This document shows positions 15,965-25,077 of a DNA stretch of 44,867 nt, one piece after another. The notes under the pieces were generated by a model, which worked only from the letters and a program-made list of their open reading frames with translations, searched no databases and had not been told where the DNA came from. Positions within the stretch are counted from its first letter, which is position 1. Each line of letters starts with the position of its first letter. Both the position numbers and the translations under genes were made by a program. Source of the DNA: Pontibacter pamirensis (GTDB taxonomy: Bacteria; Bacteroidota; Bacteroidia; Cytophagales; Hymenobacteraceae); contig NZ_SSNI01000046.1 in assembly GCF_010015475.1 (NCBI RefSeq), positions 1 to 44,867 on the forward strand, read 5' to 3'.

Positions 15965-16905
15965 CTAAGAAATTTAAGATTAACAGAGACAGACCTACCA
16001 TTGGCGTTACAGGCCCGGACAGAGGAGGTGGCGTTGCATGGGTTTTTACTTCTTTAGCTGTTTTGATAGCAGGCGGCAAGCCTGTACGCATCACCCCATC
16101 CAGACCGCGCACCGCTGACGGGCTTCAGGGACTGATAATTGGCGGCGGCGCAGATGTGGATCCTACAACTTACCAGCAGGAAAATGTAATAGATGAATAC
16201 CTCGCCAGAACTATAAATGAGCCTAACAGAAATATTTTCCAGCGTGTAGGCCGCTTTACCAGGTGGCTCTATTACCCCGCCCTCTTTTTTGCCCGGAAGC
16301 TTTTTAGCAGAAGCAGAAAGCACGGTTCCAAACTCGACCGCGACCGCGATCACCTTGAGTTTCAGCTTATAGACCAGGCAGTAAAGAAGAATTTGCCAGT
16401 AATGGGTATTTGCAGGGGCTCTCAGCTGCTGAACGTTTACTTCAGGGGCACGCTCTACCAGAACATCAATACGTTTTACCTCGAAGAACCCAATCCAACC
16501 AGTATTTTTCCGGTTAAAACTGTTAATATAAAACCGGGAAGTAAGTTAGCCGGGGTGTTGGGTGTCCATCAATTAGACGTGAATGCCTTACACAGCCAGG
16601 CGGTAAAAGAACCGGGGCAGGACATAGATATTGTAGCCCGTGAACCAAATGACGTGGTACAGGGAATTGAAAATGTAAAGCAGGAGTATATTGTGGGAGT
16701 GCAGTGGCACCCGGAGTATTTACCCACACATAAAAGCCAGCGACGGCTTTTCCAGGTACTTGTGCAACATGCCCGCCAGGTAGAAGTTCAGATTGAAGAC
16801 GACGATATGCAGGAAGCACTCTCCAGCCCAAGAGCAGAGGCCTTGGAAGAAATGGAACGACAGGAAGAAGAGATGATGATGAGCGAACTGAACAGAAATC
16901 TGTAA
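15931..16905 (+). CDS. Class I glutamine amidotransferase-like (peptidase C26) protein paired with the amidoligase
   Basis: 324 aa. The gamma-glutamyl hydrolase/PuuD pattern is plain: IIGGGADVDPTTY (69-81), nucleophile C161 in VMGICRGSQLLNVY, and the H260-x-E262 pair in VGVQWHPEYLP, so the triad is complete. An insertion of roughly 60 basic and aromatic residues (about 85-145, FTRWLYYPALFFARKLFSRS) between the first strand region and the nucleophile is unusual; it might sit on the membrane or bind the partner. The C-terminal ~40 residues form an acidic, Glu/Met-rich tail. The start at 15931 overlaps the amidoligase by 34 bp in another frame, implying coupled translation. It would cleave gamma-glutamyl-type amide bonds such as those its partner could make. 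The downstream gene converges with only 9 bp between. Confidence 0.85.
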   Translation: MDKTDRTVAFITKKFKINRDRPTIGVTGPDRGGGVAWVFTSLAVLIAGGKPVRITPSRPRTADGLQGLIIGGGADVDPTTYQQENVIDEYLARTINEPNRNIFQRVGRFTRWLYYPALFFARKLFSRSRKHGSKLDRDRDHLEFQLIDQAVKKNLPVMGICRGSQLLNVYFRGTLYQNINTFYLEEPNPTSIFPVKTVNIKPGSKLAGVLGVHQLDVNALHSQAVKEPGQDIDIVAREPNDVVQGIENVKQEYIVGVQWHPEYLPTHKSQRRLFQVLVQHARQVEVQIEDDDMQEALSSPRAEALEEMERQEEEMMMSELNRNL

Positions 16906-16914
16906 AACCAGCCG

Positions 16915-17811
16915 CTACCGGTGCTGCTCATACTTAATTAGCTTTACCGCCTGCTGTAAGGCCTGCTTTTCCTCATTATCAAGCGGCGAGGCTTCAGATA
17001 CCTGTAGTGCATCCTGCAACTGCTCATCCGTCCGGATACCCAGTACAGCAGAAGTAATGGCCGGATTGTCTATGACATAGCGGGCGGCAACCTCAGCTGC
17101 CGAGCGGCTGTTTCCCGCTACTCTCTTTACAGCGTCGGCTGCTTTTTTTACCTCCTCTTCTGAAAGGGTTAGGTATTTCTTTGCTGGCTTATTCACCAGC
17201 AGTCCCTGGGCATAACTGCCTCTGGCCAGCACTCCAATGTTATTTTCCTGCAACAGGTCCAGGCAACTTTCCTCCGGCCGCCTGTCCAGAAGGCTATACT
17301 GCATCATAACCGAGGCGATGTGCGACCGCTTGACATACTCCCTGATAACGTTTGGCCTGATGGAGGAAATGCCATAAACTCTTATTTTGCCTTGCTGTTT
17401 GAGTAGCTCGAATGCTTCAATGGTTTCATCTATCGGATCTTCGATGGTGCCGCCATGCAGTTGATACAAATCGATATAATCTGTTTGCAGCCGTTTCAGG
17501 CTTTCCTCCACTGCCTGCAATATGTAGGCTTTGGTAGGGTTCCAGTCCCAGCCGCTTCCATCGGGGCGCATATGGTTGCCTACTTTCGTAGCTAAAATTA
17601 CTTTGTCGCGCATGCCGCTGAAGGTTTTGCCAAGGGTTTTCTCATTCTCCCCCTGCTGATACAAATCCGCCGTATCAAAGAGATTGATGCCTTCATCCAA
17701 GGCTTGGTGCAAGAGTGCAGCATTTGCGACCTGATCTTCTCGCAGCGACATACAGCCAAAACTTACCTCACTTACCTCTAACTCCGATTTCCCTAGTTTT
17801 TTATACTTCAT
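16915..17811 (-). CDS. Aldo/keto reductase
   Basis: 298 aa, a (beta/alpha)8 NADPH-dependent oxidoreductase. The catalytic tetrad is complete: D46 and Y51 in LFDTADLYQQGENE, K76 in ILATKVG, H119 in YQLHGG. C-terminal IRTDEQLQDALQVSE carries the usual NADPH-binding pattern. It should reduce aldehydes or ketones in the cytoplasm; the substrate is unknown. It converges on the amidotransferase gene with no room for a separate terminator. A second aldo/keto reductase lies 1 kb upstream on the same strand but is not closely similar. Confidence 0.9.
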   Translation of the reverse strand: MKYKKLGKSELEVSEVSFGCMSLREDQVANAALLHQALDEGINLFDTADLYQQGENEKTLGKTFSGMRDKVILATKVGNHMRPDGSGWDWNPTKAYILQAVEESLKRLQTDYIDLYQLHGGTIEDPIDETIEAFELLKQQGKIRVYGISSIRPNVIREYVKRSHIASVMMQYSLLDRRPEESCLDLLQENNIGVLARGSYAQGLLVNKPAKKYLTLSEEEVKKAADAVKRVAGNSRSAAEVAARYVIDNPAITSAVLGIRTDEQLQDALQVSEASPLDNEEKQALQQAVKLIKYEQHR

Positions 17812-18138
17812 ACTTCATAAGTTTCTTCATCTTTTAGTATCCAGGAATTTCAGCATGATGGCTGCTTATTCCTGTTAAAATCTCCTGACTACTTTATGCA
17901 AATTAACTCTGCAGACCTGATAAAATATTCTTGATTAATGTCCGCAAAGAGTTTTATCGGGACGGCCTTTTGATAGCCTCACAGGATCCATAACTCCTTT
18001 AGCTCCAGCAGAGCGAACTTTTAGGGTAAGAGATACAGTTCGCTCTGCTGGAGCTTAGTGAGAGGCGGTATTCAAATCTATCAACAGGTCGTACCACTGA
18101 GACTTAAAGAACAGCCAGCGTTTTACTGCATGACAGTT
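17812..18138. other. Spacer with a perfect 19-bp inverted repeat
   Basis: No gene. Its main content is the inverted repeat at 18001-18055. The remainder shows no recognisable promoter pair or RNA fold. Confidence 0.5.
18001..18055. repeat. Perfect 19-bp inverted repeat
   Basis: AGCTCCAGCAGAGCGAACT at 18001-18019 and its exact complement at 18037-18055, with a 17-nt loop. It lies downstream of the NTPase gene (3' end 18139) but has no T-tract on that side, so it looks more like a dispersed palindrome than a classical terminator. Confidence 0.8.
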
Positions 18139-18696
18139 TTATGATGCATTATCGGAAGTCACTGCATAAAGTTGCTCGTTCCGGAACGGAACCAGGGCAA
18201 GAACGACTGCCTGTTCGTAAAGTTCTTTTCGGTCCAGTACATTATCGGTGAGTATACCTATGGCGCCGCCTTTCTGTTTGGAGTTGGAATGGTTGAAAAC
18301 CATATCATCGGCTGTTCCCAGCTCTATCCCCTGCTCCACCAGTTCGGTGACCGCGCGCGGCAGGAAAAACGCTCCGGAGCGAGCTTTCCCCAGCAGCTCT
18401 TTCGACCTGACAACAACCCAGGCAAAAGCCGCTAACTCACCACCTATTGAAGCCACTCCTCCTTCAATCCCAATCCAAAAGTCAGCATTCTGGTTGGCTT
18501 CACAAGCATTCTGTACTCTGTTTATGGCTCCTTCCAGTGTCTCTGCATCCGTCATCGGCTGATCGCCGACACCAGAGGGCACGGATACAGGTACAGCCTT
18601 GAATTCCACATCAGGGAACATGCGCTGCAAGCCACCTAAGGCCGCATTTATTTTAACAGGGTTAGCAGAAGCAACCACAATGGTTTTAACATTCAT
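18139..18696 (-). CDS. yjjX: Inosine/xanthosine triphosphatase (YjjX/DUF84 family)
   Basis: 185 aa. The start, KTIVVASANPVKINAA, is the family's opening strand and loop, and FWIGIEGGVASIGGELAAFAWVVV plus ARSGAFFLPRAV are the nucleotide-site segments. YjjX enzymes hydrolyse ITP and XTP, cleaning damaged purine nucleotides out of the pool. Length is slightly above the 170-180 aa norm, with a short extra tail. Single gene between two aldo/keto reductases on the same strand, with large spacers on both sides, so probably its own unit. Start ATG at 18696 gives MNVKTIVVAS directly. Confidence 0.88.
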   Translation of the reverse strand: MNVKTIVVASANPVKINAALGGLQRMFPDVEFKAVPVSVPSGVGDQPMTDAETLEGAINRVQNACEANQNADFWIGIEGGVASIGGELAAFAWVVVRSKELLGKARSGAFFLPRAVTELVEQGIELGTADDMVFNHSNSKQKGGAIGILTDNVLDRKELYEQAVVLALVPFRNEQLYAVTSDNAS

Positions 18697-18790
18697 ATAT
18701 CTGTCGATTCTATTCTATTCTTAAATCACTCCATTCGCTTGCATTAAATTTTATAGCTCAAGTTGCGATTGTTATTTGCAGCTGAAATGA

Positions 18791-18866
18791 ACCCACCCTA
18801 ATCCCTCCGAGGAGGGGAATCTTCCTTTTTAACCGAAATTTCCTCATTGGAGGACTAGGAATGAGT
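18791..18866. repeat. Partly decayed GC-rich palindromic element
   Basis: The left arm 18791-18820 reads ACCCACCCTAATCCCTCC then GAGGAGGGGAAT. The right arm 18838-18866 (ATTTCCTCATTGGAGG...) is a degenerate complement. Same family as 29959-30034. Confidence 0.65.
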
Positions 18867-18912
18867 ATTCAGACGAAAGAGTTAAACTTCCATATAAAAA
18901 AATATTTTCCTC

Positions 18913-19899
18913 TTACCACGAAGCGTGAACACTTGGCCGGATGTACTTATCATATACCTCCTGCACGCCCTGCATCTGTTCAGCAGAAAGGGCTGGTAGC
19001 TCGGCTGCCTGAATATTAGAAATGATTTGTTCTGGTCTGGATGCACCCGGTATAACTGTGCTTACTTCTTCCGCCATAAGCACCCAACGAATGGCCCAGG
19101 ACGCTAAAGGCTCCTGCCCCGGAAACAGCTTTTTCAATTCTTCCACGGCTTCGAGTCCTAAATCGAAATTTACACCCGAAAATGTTTCGCCCTTGTCAAA
19201 AGCCTCTCCGTTGCGATTAAAGTTACGATGGTCTTCCGGACCGAAGGAGGTCTGCTGGCTCATTTTACCAGTAAGTAAGCCGCTGGCCAAAGGCACCCGC
19301 ACAATAATGCCGACATTGTTTTCTTTTGCCTTCGCAAAAAACTCTTCGCCTGGCTTCAGGCGGAACATGTTGTATATAATCTGCACTGTCGTCACGTTCG
19401 GGTATTGCATGGCCATCAGGGCCTCCTCTACCATCTCCACGCTCACTCCTAAATGAAGAATTTTACCCTGCTCCTTCAGCCGCTCAAACGCTTCGAATAT
19501 TTCCGGTCGCCTGTATATTTCGGTAGGCGGGCAGTGCAGTTGAATCAGGTCAATAGTGTCACGTTTCATGTTTCGGAGGCTCTCTTCCACATAAGCCGTC
19601 AGCCGCTCCGGCGTATAACCCTCCGGCGTATGCGGCTGAATCTGCCGTCCGCATTTAGTAGCGATGTACACATGCTCTGTGTGGTTCTTAACCACTTTTG
19701 CTACAGCAGCCTCACTGTCGCCATCGCTGTAAACATCGGCCGTATCAATAAAATTGACACCCGCATCTATGGCTTTGTTGATGATGCTTTCTGCATTTTG
19801 CTCGTTAAAAGGCTCTCCCCAGCGGCCACCAACCTGCCAGGTACCCAATGATACTTCCGATACTTTAAAATCTGTTTTCCCTAATACCCTGTACTTCAT
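18913..19899 (-). CDS. Aldo/keto reductase
   Basis: 328 aa. Catalytic residues are present: D52 and Y57 in FIDTADVYSDGDSE, K82 in YIATKCGR, H122 in IQLHCPP. VSTVIPGASRPEQIISN near the C-terminus is the NADPH-binding region typical of this branch (YajO/IolS-like). A cytoplasmic NADPH-dependent reductase of unknown substrate. The gene lies 25 bp downstream of the MscS channel gene on the same strand and may be co-transcribed with it. Start ATG at 19899; MKYRVLGKTDFKVSEV matches the family opening. Confidence 0.9.
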   Translation of the reverse strand: MKYRVLGKTDFKVSEVSLGTWQVGGRWGEPFNEQNAESIINKAIDAGVNFIDTADVYSDGDSEAAVAKVVKNHTEHVYIATKCGRQIQPHTPEGYTPERLTAYVEESLRNMKRDTIDLIQLHCPPTEIYRRPEIFEAFERLKEQGKILHLGVSVEMVEEALMAMQYPNVTTVQIIYNMFRLKPGEEFFAKAKENNVGIIVRVPLASGLLTGKMSQQTSFGPEDHRNFNRNGEAFDKGETFSGVNFDLGLEAVEELKKLFPGQEPLASWAIRWVLMAEEVSTVIPGASRPEQIISNIQAAELPALSAEQMQGVQEVYDKYIRPSVHASW

Positions 19900-19924
19900 G
19901 TGCTGTTTTGTTTTTGTAGTAAGA

Positions 19925-21016
19925 CTATATTACCTCACTTACCTCTTCTGTTTGTTCTTTTGCCACAAACAAAGTGCGTGTTGGGTAAGCAAACTCAATT
20001 CCGCGCTTATTGAATTCTTCAAAAATACGAACATTGACTTTTTGCTGCACGTCCATATAAACGTTGTATTCTGAACTAAGTATGTAGTAAACAGATTCAA
20101 AATCGAGACTGGAGTCCCCGTAGGCAGAAAAATGAGAACGGTCGAATTCTACAGGCTGCTGCTCCATGATAATAGTCTTAATAAGTTTCGGGATTTCCTG
20201 CACGTTTTCCAGGGAGGTTTGGTATACAACGCTGATTTTAAATAGAACCCGGCGCCGTTGCATGCGCTTATAGTTGTGGACGCGTGAGTTGGTCAGGTCG
20301 CTGTTCGAGAATACAAGTTGCTCACCTGAAAGGCTTTTCAGGCGTGTTGTTTTAACACCAATGTACTCCACAACCCCCATTTTCTGATCTATAATAATAA
20401 AGTCCCCCACCTCAAAAGGCCTGTCGAAGAAGATTACAAAGTAGTTGAAAAGGTCACCCAGTATGTTCTGAGCAGCCAGGGCAATGGCAATACCACCAAT
20501 ACCAAGACCAGCTATAACGGCCGTAACGTCATACCCCAGGTTATCAAACAGGAAGACAAGGCCTATAAACCAGATCATCACATTGACGATGAGCATCAGG
20601 CCTCCCAACTGCTTCACTTTCTCTTCTCCGTTCGTTTGGCTGCGAACATAGGACCGAAGAACAACTAAAACAGCAGTGGAAATGAGCCGTATGAGCAGGA
20701 CGGTAACAGCAATGGTAACTGCTATTTCTAAAAATTTAGAGAGCCTCGCAGAAAGCTCAAGGTAGTTTAGAGCAAAATACAAGACGGTAATGTATAAAGC
20801 CGGAATTCCAAAGCGGGCTATCCCTTCCGCAACATAATTGTCAATAGATGTGCTTGTGTTTTCTGTCCACCTGATGATTCGGTTTAGTATTATCTTCTTG
20901 AAAAGAATGATCAGTATAAAACCTACAAGTAAGATTCCTAACGCGATGAAATAATCCAGAACCGTGTTGTTAAAATAGGTCCTTGCTAAGTATTCGTTTA
21001 ATTCTAATTCAGGCAT
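19925..21016 (-). CDS. Small-conductance mechanosensitive channel (MscS family)
   Basis: 363 aa. Hydrophobic helices lie at about 21-42, 66-86, 90-115 and 127-150. They are followed by the pore-lining region VTAVIAGLGIGGIAIALAAQ and the beta domain with FEVGDFIIIDQKMGVVEYIG and TTRLKSLSGEQLVFSNSDL. This is the MscS core: a stretch-gated pore that releases solutes after osmotic downshock, in the inner membrane. The C-terminal domain (LENVQEIPKLIK...) is shortish but complete. It precedes an aldo/keto reductase by 25 bp. Start ATG at 21016. Confidence 0.92.
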   Translation of the reverse strand: MPELELNEYLARTYFNNTVLDYFIALGILLVGFILIILFKKIILNRIIRWTENTSTSIDNYVAEGIARFGIPALYITVLYFALNYLELSARLSKFLEIAVTIAVTVLLIRLISTAVLVVLRSYVRSQTNGEEKVKQLGGLMLIVNVMIWFIGLVFLFDNLGYDVTAVIAGLGIGGIAIALAAQNILGDLFNYFVIFFDRPFEVGDFIIIDQKMGVVEYIGVKTTRLKSLSGEQLVFSNSDLTNSRVHNYKRMQRRRVLFKISVVYQTSLENVQEIPKLIKTIIMEQQPVEFDRSHFSAYGDSSLDFESVYYILSSEYNVYMDVQQKVNVRIFEEFNKRGIEFAYPTRTLFVAKEQTEEVSEVI

Positions 21017-21666
21017 GTTAAATGATTTCTGAAAAGGTAAAGTTGATGTTCAAAAATATTCTCTGGCTGCTGTTTCCTCTCCTGTTTCTCAGGCAGAATG
21101 ATGTATGACGAAATACCCTTTTTGCACATGATGCTGCCGGGGTTCAACAGACAACATTACAAAACTATTAAAAAATCAGCACGAAGACAGGTTGAGCAGC
21201 CACCTTAAAAGTATAGAAGCTGCAGAAAACGCAAAATTTTAGCTGGAAATGCAGATAGAAATCTTGTAAAATTAGGTTCACCTGCTTGCCTCATTGCAGA
21301 ACAAGCGGATTTCTGTAAAGACAAACCTGAGTATCAACACACTGTCATAACAGAGGCATTCGTGTTATTATATCTTTACTATATATGGCATATAGCTCCT
21401 TAACCCCCGCCACACTCCGCTTTTAAAAGTCTTCCTTCGCTTAACTGCCGTCTGGTTTCTTCTGCAGTCAGCAGAATTTCTTCCGTAAAGCTTTGTAAGT
21501 TCCGGCAAACCTTTTTCTATTTAGCCGTTAATAAATAATCAGGAGTGCTTTATTCATACATTGCTGACTTTAGATATTATAGATCCTATCAGATTTCATT
21601 TTAGAACATTTTTCGTTAATTTCGCTTTATTAGAGATACAACACGGACATATAAACAAAATAAAAC
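21017..21666. other. 650-bp divergent spacer between the MscS and citrate synthase genes
   Basis: It contains the promoters of two divergent units. No ORF above ~20 codons and no RNA gene were recognised. TAATTTCG near 21617 is one mismatch from TAnnTTTG, about 40 nt before the citrate synthase ATG, and might be its -7 box, but no -33 partner is convincing. Confidence 0.45.
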
Positions 21667-22953
21667 ATGTCAGAAATTGCTGAAATTATTGTAGATGGTA
21701 AATCCTATCAATTACCGATAGTGGTGGGTACTGAAGATGAAAAAGCCATTGACATTTCATCTTTACGCTCAGAAACAAGCCATATTACCTTAGATCCTGG
21801 ATATAAAAACACAGGCGCCACCACCAGTGCCATCACTTTTTTGGACGGTGAAAAAGGGATCCTTCGCTATAGAGGCTACCCGATTGAGCAGCTTGCGGAA
21901 AAATCAAGCTTTTTAGAGGTATCTTACCTGCTTATCTACGGCTCTCTTCCTACAGCAGAACAGCTAAATGATTTCAGCGACAGAATCAGACGCCACACGC
22001 TGGTGAATGAAGACATGCGCAAGATTCTGGATGGTTTTCCAGCTACAGCACACCCTATGGGTATTCTTTCTGCTTTAGTAAGCTCTCTTACAGCTTTTTA
22101 CCCGGAGTCGCTTAATTCTAACCAGACGCAGGATGAAATGGATCTTTCTGTAATCCGTTTGATGGCAAAAATGCCAACCATTGCTGCCTGGTCTTATAAG
22201 AACTCGATCGGTCATCCAGTCATCTATCCTAAAAACAAGCTAGACTACGCCTCTAATTTCCTGAACATGATGTTCGCCTATCCAACAGAGAGTTACGAGG
22301 TAGATCCTGTGGTAGTAGACGCACTAAACAAACTGTTGATCCTGCATGCCGACCACGAGCAGAACTGTTCTACATCAACAGTACGCCTTGTTGGTTCAGC
22401 ACATGCCAGCCTTTATTCTTCTGTATCTGCAGGTATAGGTGCCCTTTGGGGTCCGCTGCACGGAGGTGCTAACCAGGCGGTAATTGAAATGCTGGAACAG
22501 ATAAAAGCTGACGGTGGCGACTCTAAGAAGTTTATAGAAAAGGCAAAAGATAAAAATGATTCGTTCCGCCTGATGGGCTTCGGCCACAGGGTGTACAAAA
22601 ACTTTGACCCTCGTGCAAAGATAATCAAGAAGTCTGCGGATGATGTGTTGACTGCGCTTGGTGTGAAAGACCCGATTTTGAATATAGCCAAAGAACTGGA
22701 AGAAGCTGCTTTAAATGATCCGTACTTCGTGGAGCGTAAGCTTTACCCGAACGTTGACTTCTACTCCGGCATTATCTACCGCGCGCTTGGCATACCAACC
22801 AACATGTTTACGGTGATGTTTGCTCTTGGCCGCCTGCCTGGCTGGATTGCACAGTGGAAAGAGATGCGTGAGAATAAAGAGCCGATTGGCCGTCCGCGCC
22901 AGGTTTATGTTGGAGAGACAGAGCGTGATTATGTAGCTGTAGAGAACAGATAA
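21667..22953 (+). CDS. gltA: Citrate synthase
   Basis: 428 aa, the length of the hexameric, Gram-negative type of citrate synthase. It condenses acetyl-CoA and oxaloacetate at entry to the TCA cycle. The active-site segments are intact: the first His region in GALWGPLHGGANQAVIEML, the second in GFGHRVYKNFDPRAK, and the catalytic Asp in YPNVDFYSGIIYRALG. The N-terminal small beta domain (IIVDGKSYQLPIVVGTEDE) is the one found in the allosterically NADH-sensitive branch, although sensitivity cannot be read here. Stand-alone gene with its own terminator at 22968. Start ATG at 21667. Confidence 0.97.
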   Translation: MSEIAEIIVDGKSYQLPIVVGTEDEKAIDISSLRSETSHITLDPGYKNTGATTSAITFLDGEKGILRYRGYPIEQLAEKSSFLEVSYLLIYGSLPTAEQLNDFSDRIRRHTLVNEDMRKILDGFPATAHPMGILSALVSSLTAFYPESLNSNQTQDEMDLSVIRLMAKMPTIAAWSYKNSIGHPVIYPKNKLDYASNFLNMMFAYPTESYEVDPVVVDALNKLLILHADHEQNCSTSTVRLVGSAHASLYSSVSAGIGALWGPLHGGANQAVIEMLEQIKADGGDSKKFIEKAKDKNDSFRLMGFGHRVYKNFDPRAKIIKKSADDVLTALGVKDPILNIAKELEEAALNDPYFVERKLYPNVDFYSGIIYRALGIPTNMFTVMFALGRLPGWIAQWKEMRENKEPIGRPRQVYVGETERDYVAVENR

Positions 22954-22967
22954 TATACTCTGATACC

Positions 22968-23013
22968 ATAAAACAAGAAAGACTGATCCTTGGATCAGTC
23001 TTTCTTGTTTTAT
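22968..23013. terminator. Bidirectional terminator behind gltA
   Basis: A perfect 22-bp stem, ATAAAACAAGAAAGACTGATCC at 22968-22989 in two parts (ATAAAACAAGA, AAGACTGATCC), with its complement at 22992-23013 and a 2-nt loop. It separates gltA from the converging OmpA-family gene. Confidence 0.85.
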
Positions 23014-23019
23014 ACAAAA

Positions 23020-23047
23020 TGTCATTTTGACCAGAAGGAGAAATCTG
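23020..23047. repeat. Degenerate half-copy of the TGTCATTTCGA/GAGAAATCTG repeat
   Basis: TGTCATTTTGA at 23020-23030 and GAGAAATCTG at 23038-23047, in the same order and orientation as in the left arm of the 5170-5342 element but separated by only 7 bp. Confidence 0.6.
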
Positions 23048-23141
23048 CCGGTTTGTTCTTTATGCCAAACCAGTTTGCTTAAATTTTGAAATGAAATTAT
23101 AAGGAAGAGCAGTCATGTTATTGAAAAACGAAAAAAGAAAC

Positions 23142-25070
23142 TCAAAGTACCAGCATCTCGATGCGGCGGTTTAACTGGCGGTTTTCTTCAGAGGTGTTTG
23201 GCTGCACAGGCTTGCTTTCACCGTAGCCTTTGTAGCGCAGGCGGTCTTTGCTGATGCCGTTGCTGCTGAGGTAGTCGACCACGGCTTTCGCTCTTCGTTC
23301 TGATAACACCTTATTATCTTTATCAGACCCGATGTCATCGGTATGCCCTGCTATCTCCAGTTTTACCTTCTCATTTTGCTGTAAAAGCTTGATGAGTTTA
23401 TTTAATTCAGTCTTAGATTTTCTTTCCAGGTTATACTTGCCAGTATCAAAGAACAGGTTGTTCAGCACAACGGCAGCACCAGCCTTAATAGGCTCAAGGT
23501 ATACATCCAGCGCCACCGGCGACAGTGATTTAGTAGAAGTATAATCAAAGCTCAGGCTGCTCATCAGATAGTCTGGCGCGCTCACATATAGGGCATACTG
23601 TTTACCTTCTGTCAGCACGACGGTGTATTCCCCGTTTACCATATCGGAGCTAACCTGCTGCATCAGCGAATCATTTTCCAGGTTATAAAGCTGCACCTGG
23701 GCTGCCAGCGGCTTTTTGGTACTTTTATCGAACACGCGCCCCTGCGCATAAGTGCTGTTCTCGCTGCTGCGCCATGCTTCCGGCACATCAAAGCGGTAAA
23801 GTTGTATAGTAGCCGCTCCGGCATCGGTATTCTCCTGCCTTGAATAATAGCCTACTGTATTATCAGGAGTAATGAAAAGCGATCCTTCGTCGGCATGCGT
23901 GTTCAGAGGATACCCTAAGTTCTGCGGTTCTGACCACTTCTGATTTTTCTCCCTGGTTGTTTTAAAAATATCCAGCCCGCCCAATCCCAGATGCCCGTCG
24001 CTCACAAAGTAGAGGGTCGAGCCACTGGTATGTACGGAAGGAGCCATATCGCGGCCTGTCGAGTTAACCGATGGTCCGAGATTCACTGGCTTCTGCCAGG
24101 AACCGTCTTCGTTCAGGTACGCTACCCATATATCCTCTTTGCCTACTCCCCCTCCACGCGTGGAAGAAAAGTACAAGGTACGCCCATCGGCAGAAAGGCT
24201 CGGCTGCGAATCCCATGCGCGAGAGTTCACCACGTTGCCCATGTTTTTGGGCTTGCTCCACTCATCCCCTGTTCTGAAAGAGATGTACAGGTCGCAGTCT
24301 CCCTGGCTGTCGGGGCGGTTGCAGGAAGTAAACACAAGCGATTTTCCATCACCTGAAATGGTGGCGGCACCTTCGTTTGCGTGTGTGTTAATGAGCTTAG
24401 AGATGGGCAGCGGGTCCTGCCACTCCCCTTTTACCCGCTCACTGATAAAGATATTCTCGTCATGGTCGGGCCTAGAACTGGTTCTGGCAGTATAAATAAA
24501 ATAACGCTGGTCGGCGGTGGTATAGGGGAAATACTGCAATCCGAAACGGTTTAAGTTGCCGGGCATTTGTATCGGGTCAAAATCCACGGGCTGCTGCATG
24601 GCCTGTAAAGCGTACTCTGCCGTCTTCACCTGGCTCCGGGACCAGGCGACTAGTTTCGGGTTCTTTGGCTTGGACTTCAGGAAGGCCTCGTAATTTTTTT
24701 TTGCTGCTGCATACTCACCTCTCTCAAACTGCAGATCAGCCAGGTCAAAGTAATAGCCGCCATAGGTAGGGCTGTACGGAACAAGTTGCAGTCCTTTGTC
24801 CAGGAGGTTATAAACCGCCACTTTGTTACCCATCATCTTGTTCAGGTTTGCTGCCCGAATATAAGCCTCTACAAAATCCGGATCTTTGTCTATCGCCTGT
24901 GCCAAAGCGTCCAGGGCACGGTTAAAGTCGCGGGCGCGGGCATACTCATCTGCTTTCTCATACAAGCGCTCCGCTTTGGAAGAGCTGGTGCTTAATTTCT
25001 GATTTTGTGCCAGACCGGCGGAGGCAATAGCAACCGTCAGCAGCAAAGCTGCAAGCAGATTTTTGTACAT
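23142..25070 (-). CDS. TPR - PD40 beta-propeller - OmpA family outer-membrane/periplasmic protein
   Basis: About 642 aa from the ATG at 25070; the frame is open to 25118, but MYKNLLAALLLTVAIASAGLAQ is an obvious signal peptide and would be buried by the longer start. Domains in order: TPR repeats (about 20-140, AERLYEKADEYARARDFNRAL onward); WD40-like PD40 repeats forming a propeller (about 150-400, with repeated TLYFSSTRGGG/TLYFVSDGHLG segments); a carboxypeptidase-regulatory-like beta segment (about 420-510); and a C-terminal OmpA domain with LFFDTGKYNL and IAGHTDDIGSDKDN, which binds peptidoglycan. It is a typical Bacteroidota cell-envelope architecture, also found near gliding and secretion genes. 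It follows queE by 7 bp, so they are probably co-transcribed. Confidence 0.9.
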   Translation of the reverse strand: MYKNLLAALLLTVAIASAGLAQNQKLSTSSSKAERLYEKADEYARARDFNRALDALAQAIDKDPDFVEAYIRAANLNKMMGNKVAVYNLLDKGLQLVPYSPTYGGYYFDLADLQFERGEYAAAKKNYEAFLKSKPKNPKLVAWSRSQVKTAEYALQAMQQPVDFDPIQMPGNLNRFGLQYFPYTTADQRYFIYTARTSSRPDHDENIFISERVKGEWQDPLPISKLINTHANEGAATISGDGKSLVFTSCNRPDSQGDCDLYISFRTGDEWSKPKNMGNVVNSRAWDSQPSLSADGRTLYFSSTRGGGVGKEDIWVAYLNEDGSWQKPVNLGPSVNSTGRDMAPSVHTSGSTLYFVSDGHLGLGGLDIFKTTREKNQKWSEPQNLGYPLNTHADEGSLFITPDNTVGYYSRQENTDAGAATIQLYRFDVPEAWRSSENSTYAQGRVFDKSTKKPLAAQVQLYNLENDSLMQQVSSDMVNGEYTVVLTEGKQYALYVSAPDYLMSSLSFDYTSTKSLSPVALDVYLEPIKAGAAVVLNNLFFDTGKYNLERKSKTELNKLIKLLQQNEKVKLEIAGHTDDIGSDKDNKVLSERRAKAVVDYLSSNGISKDRLRYKGYGESKPVQPNTSEENRQLNRRIEMLVL

Positions 25071-25077
25071 ATGGCTG

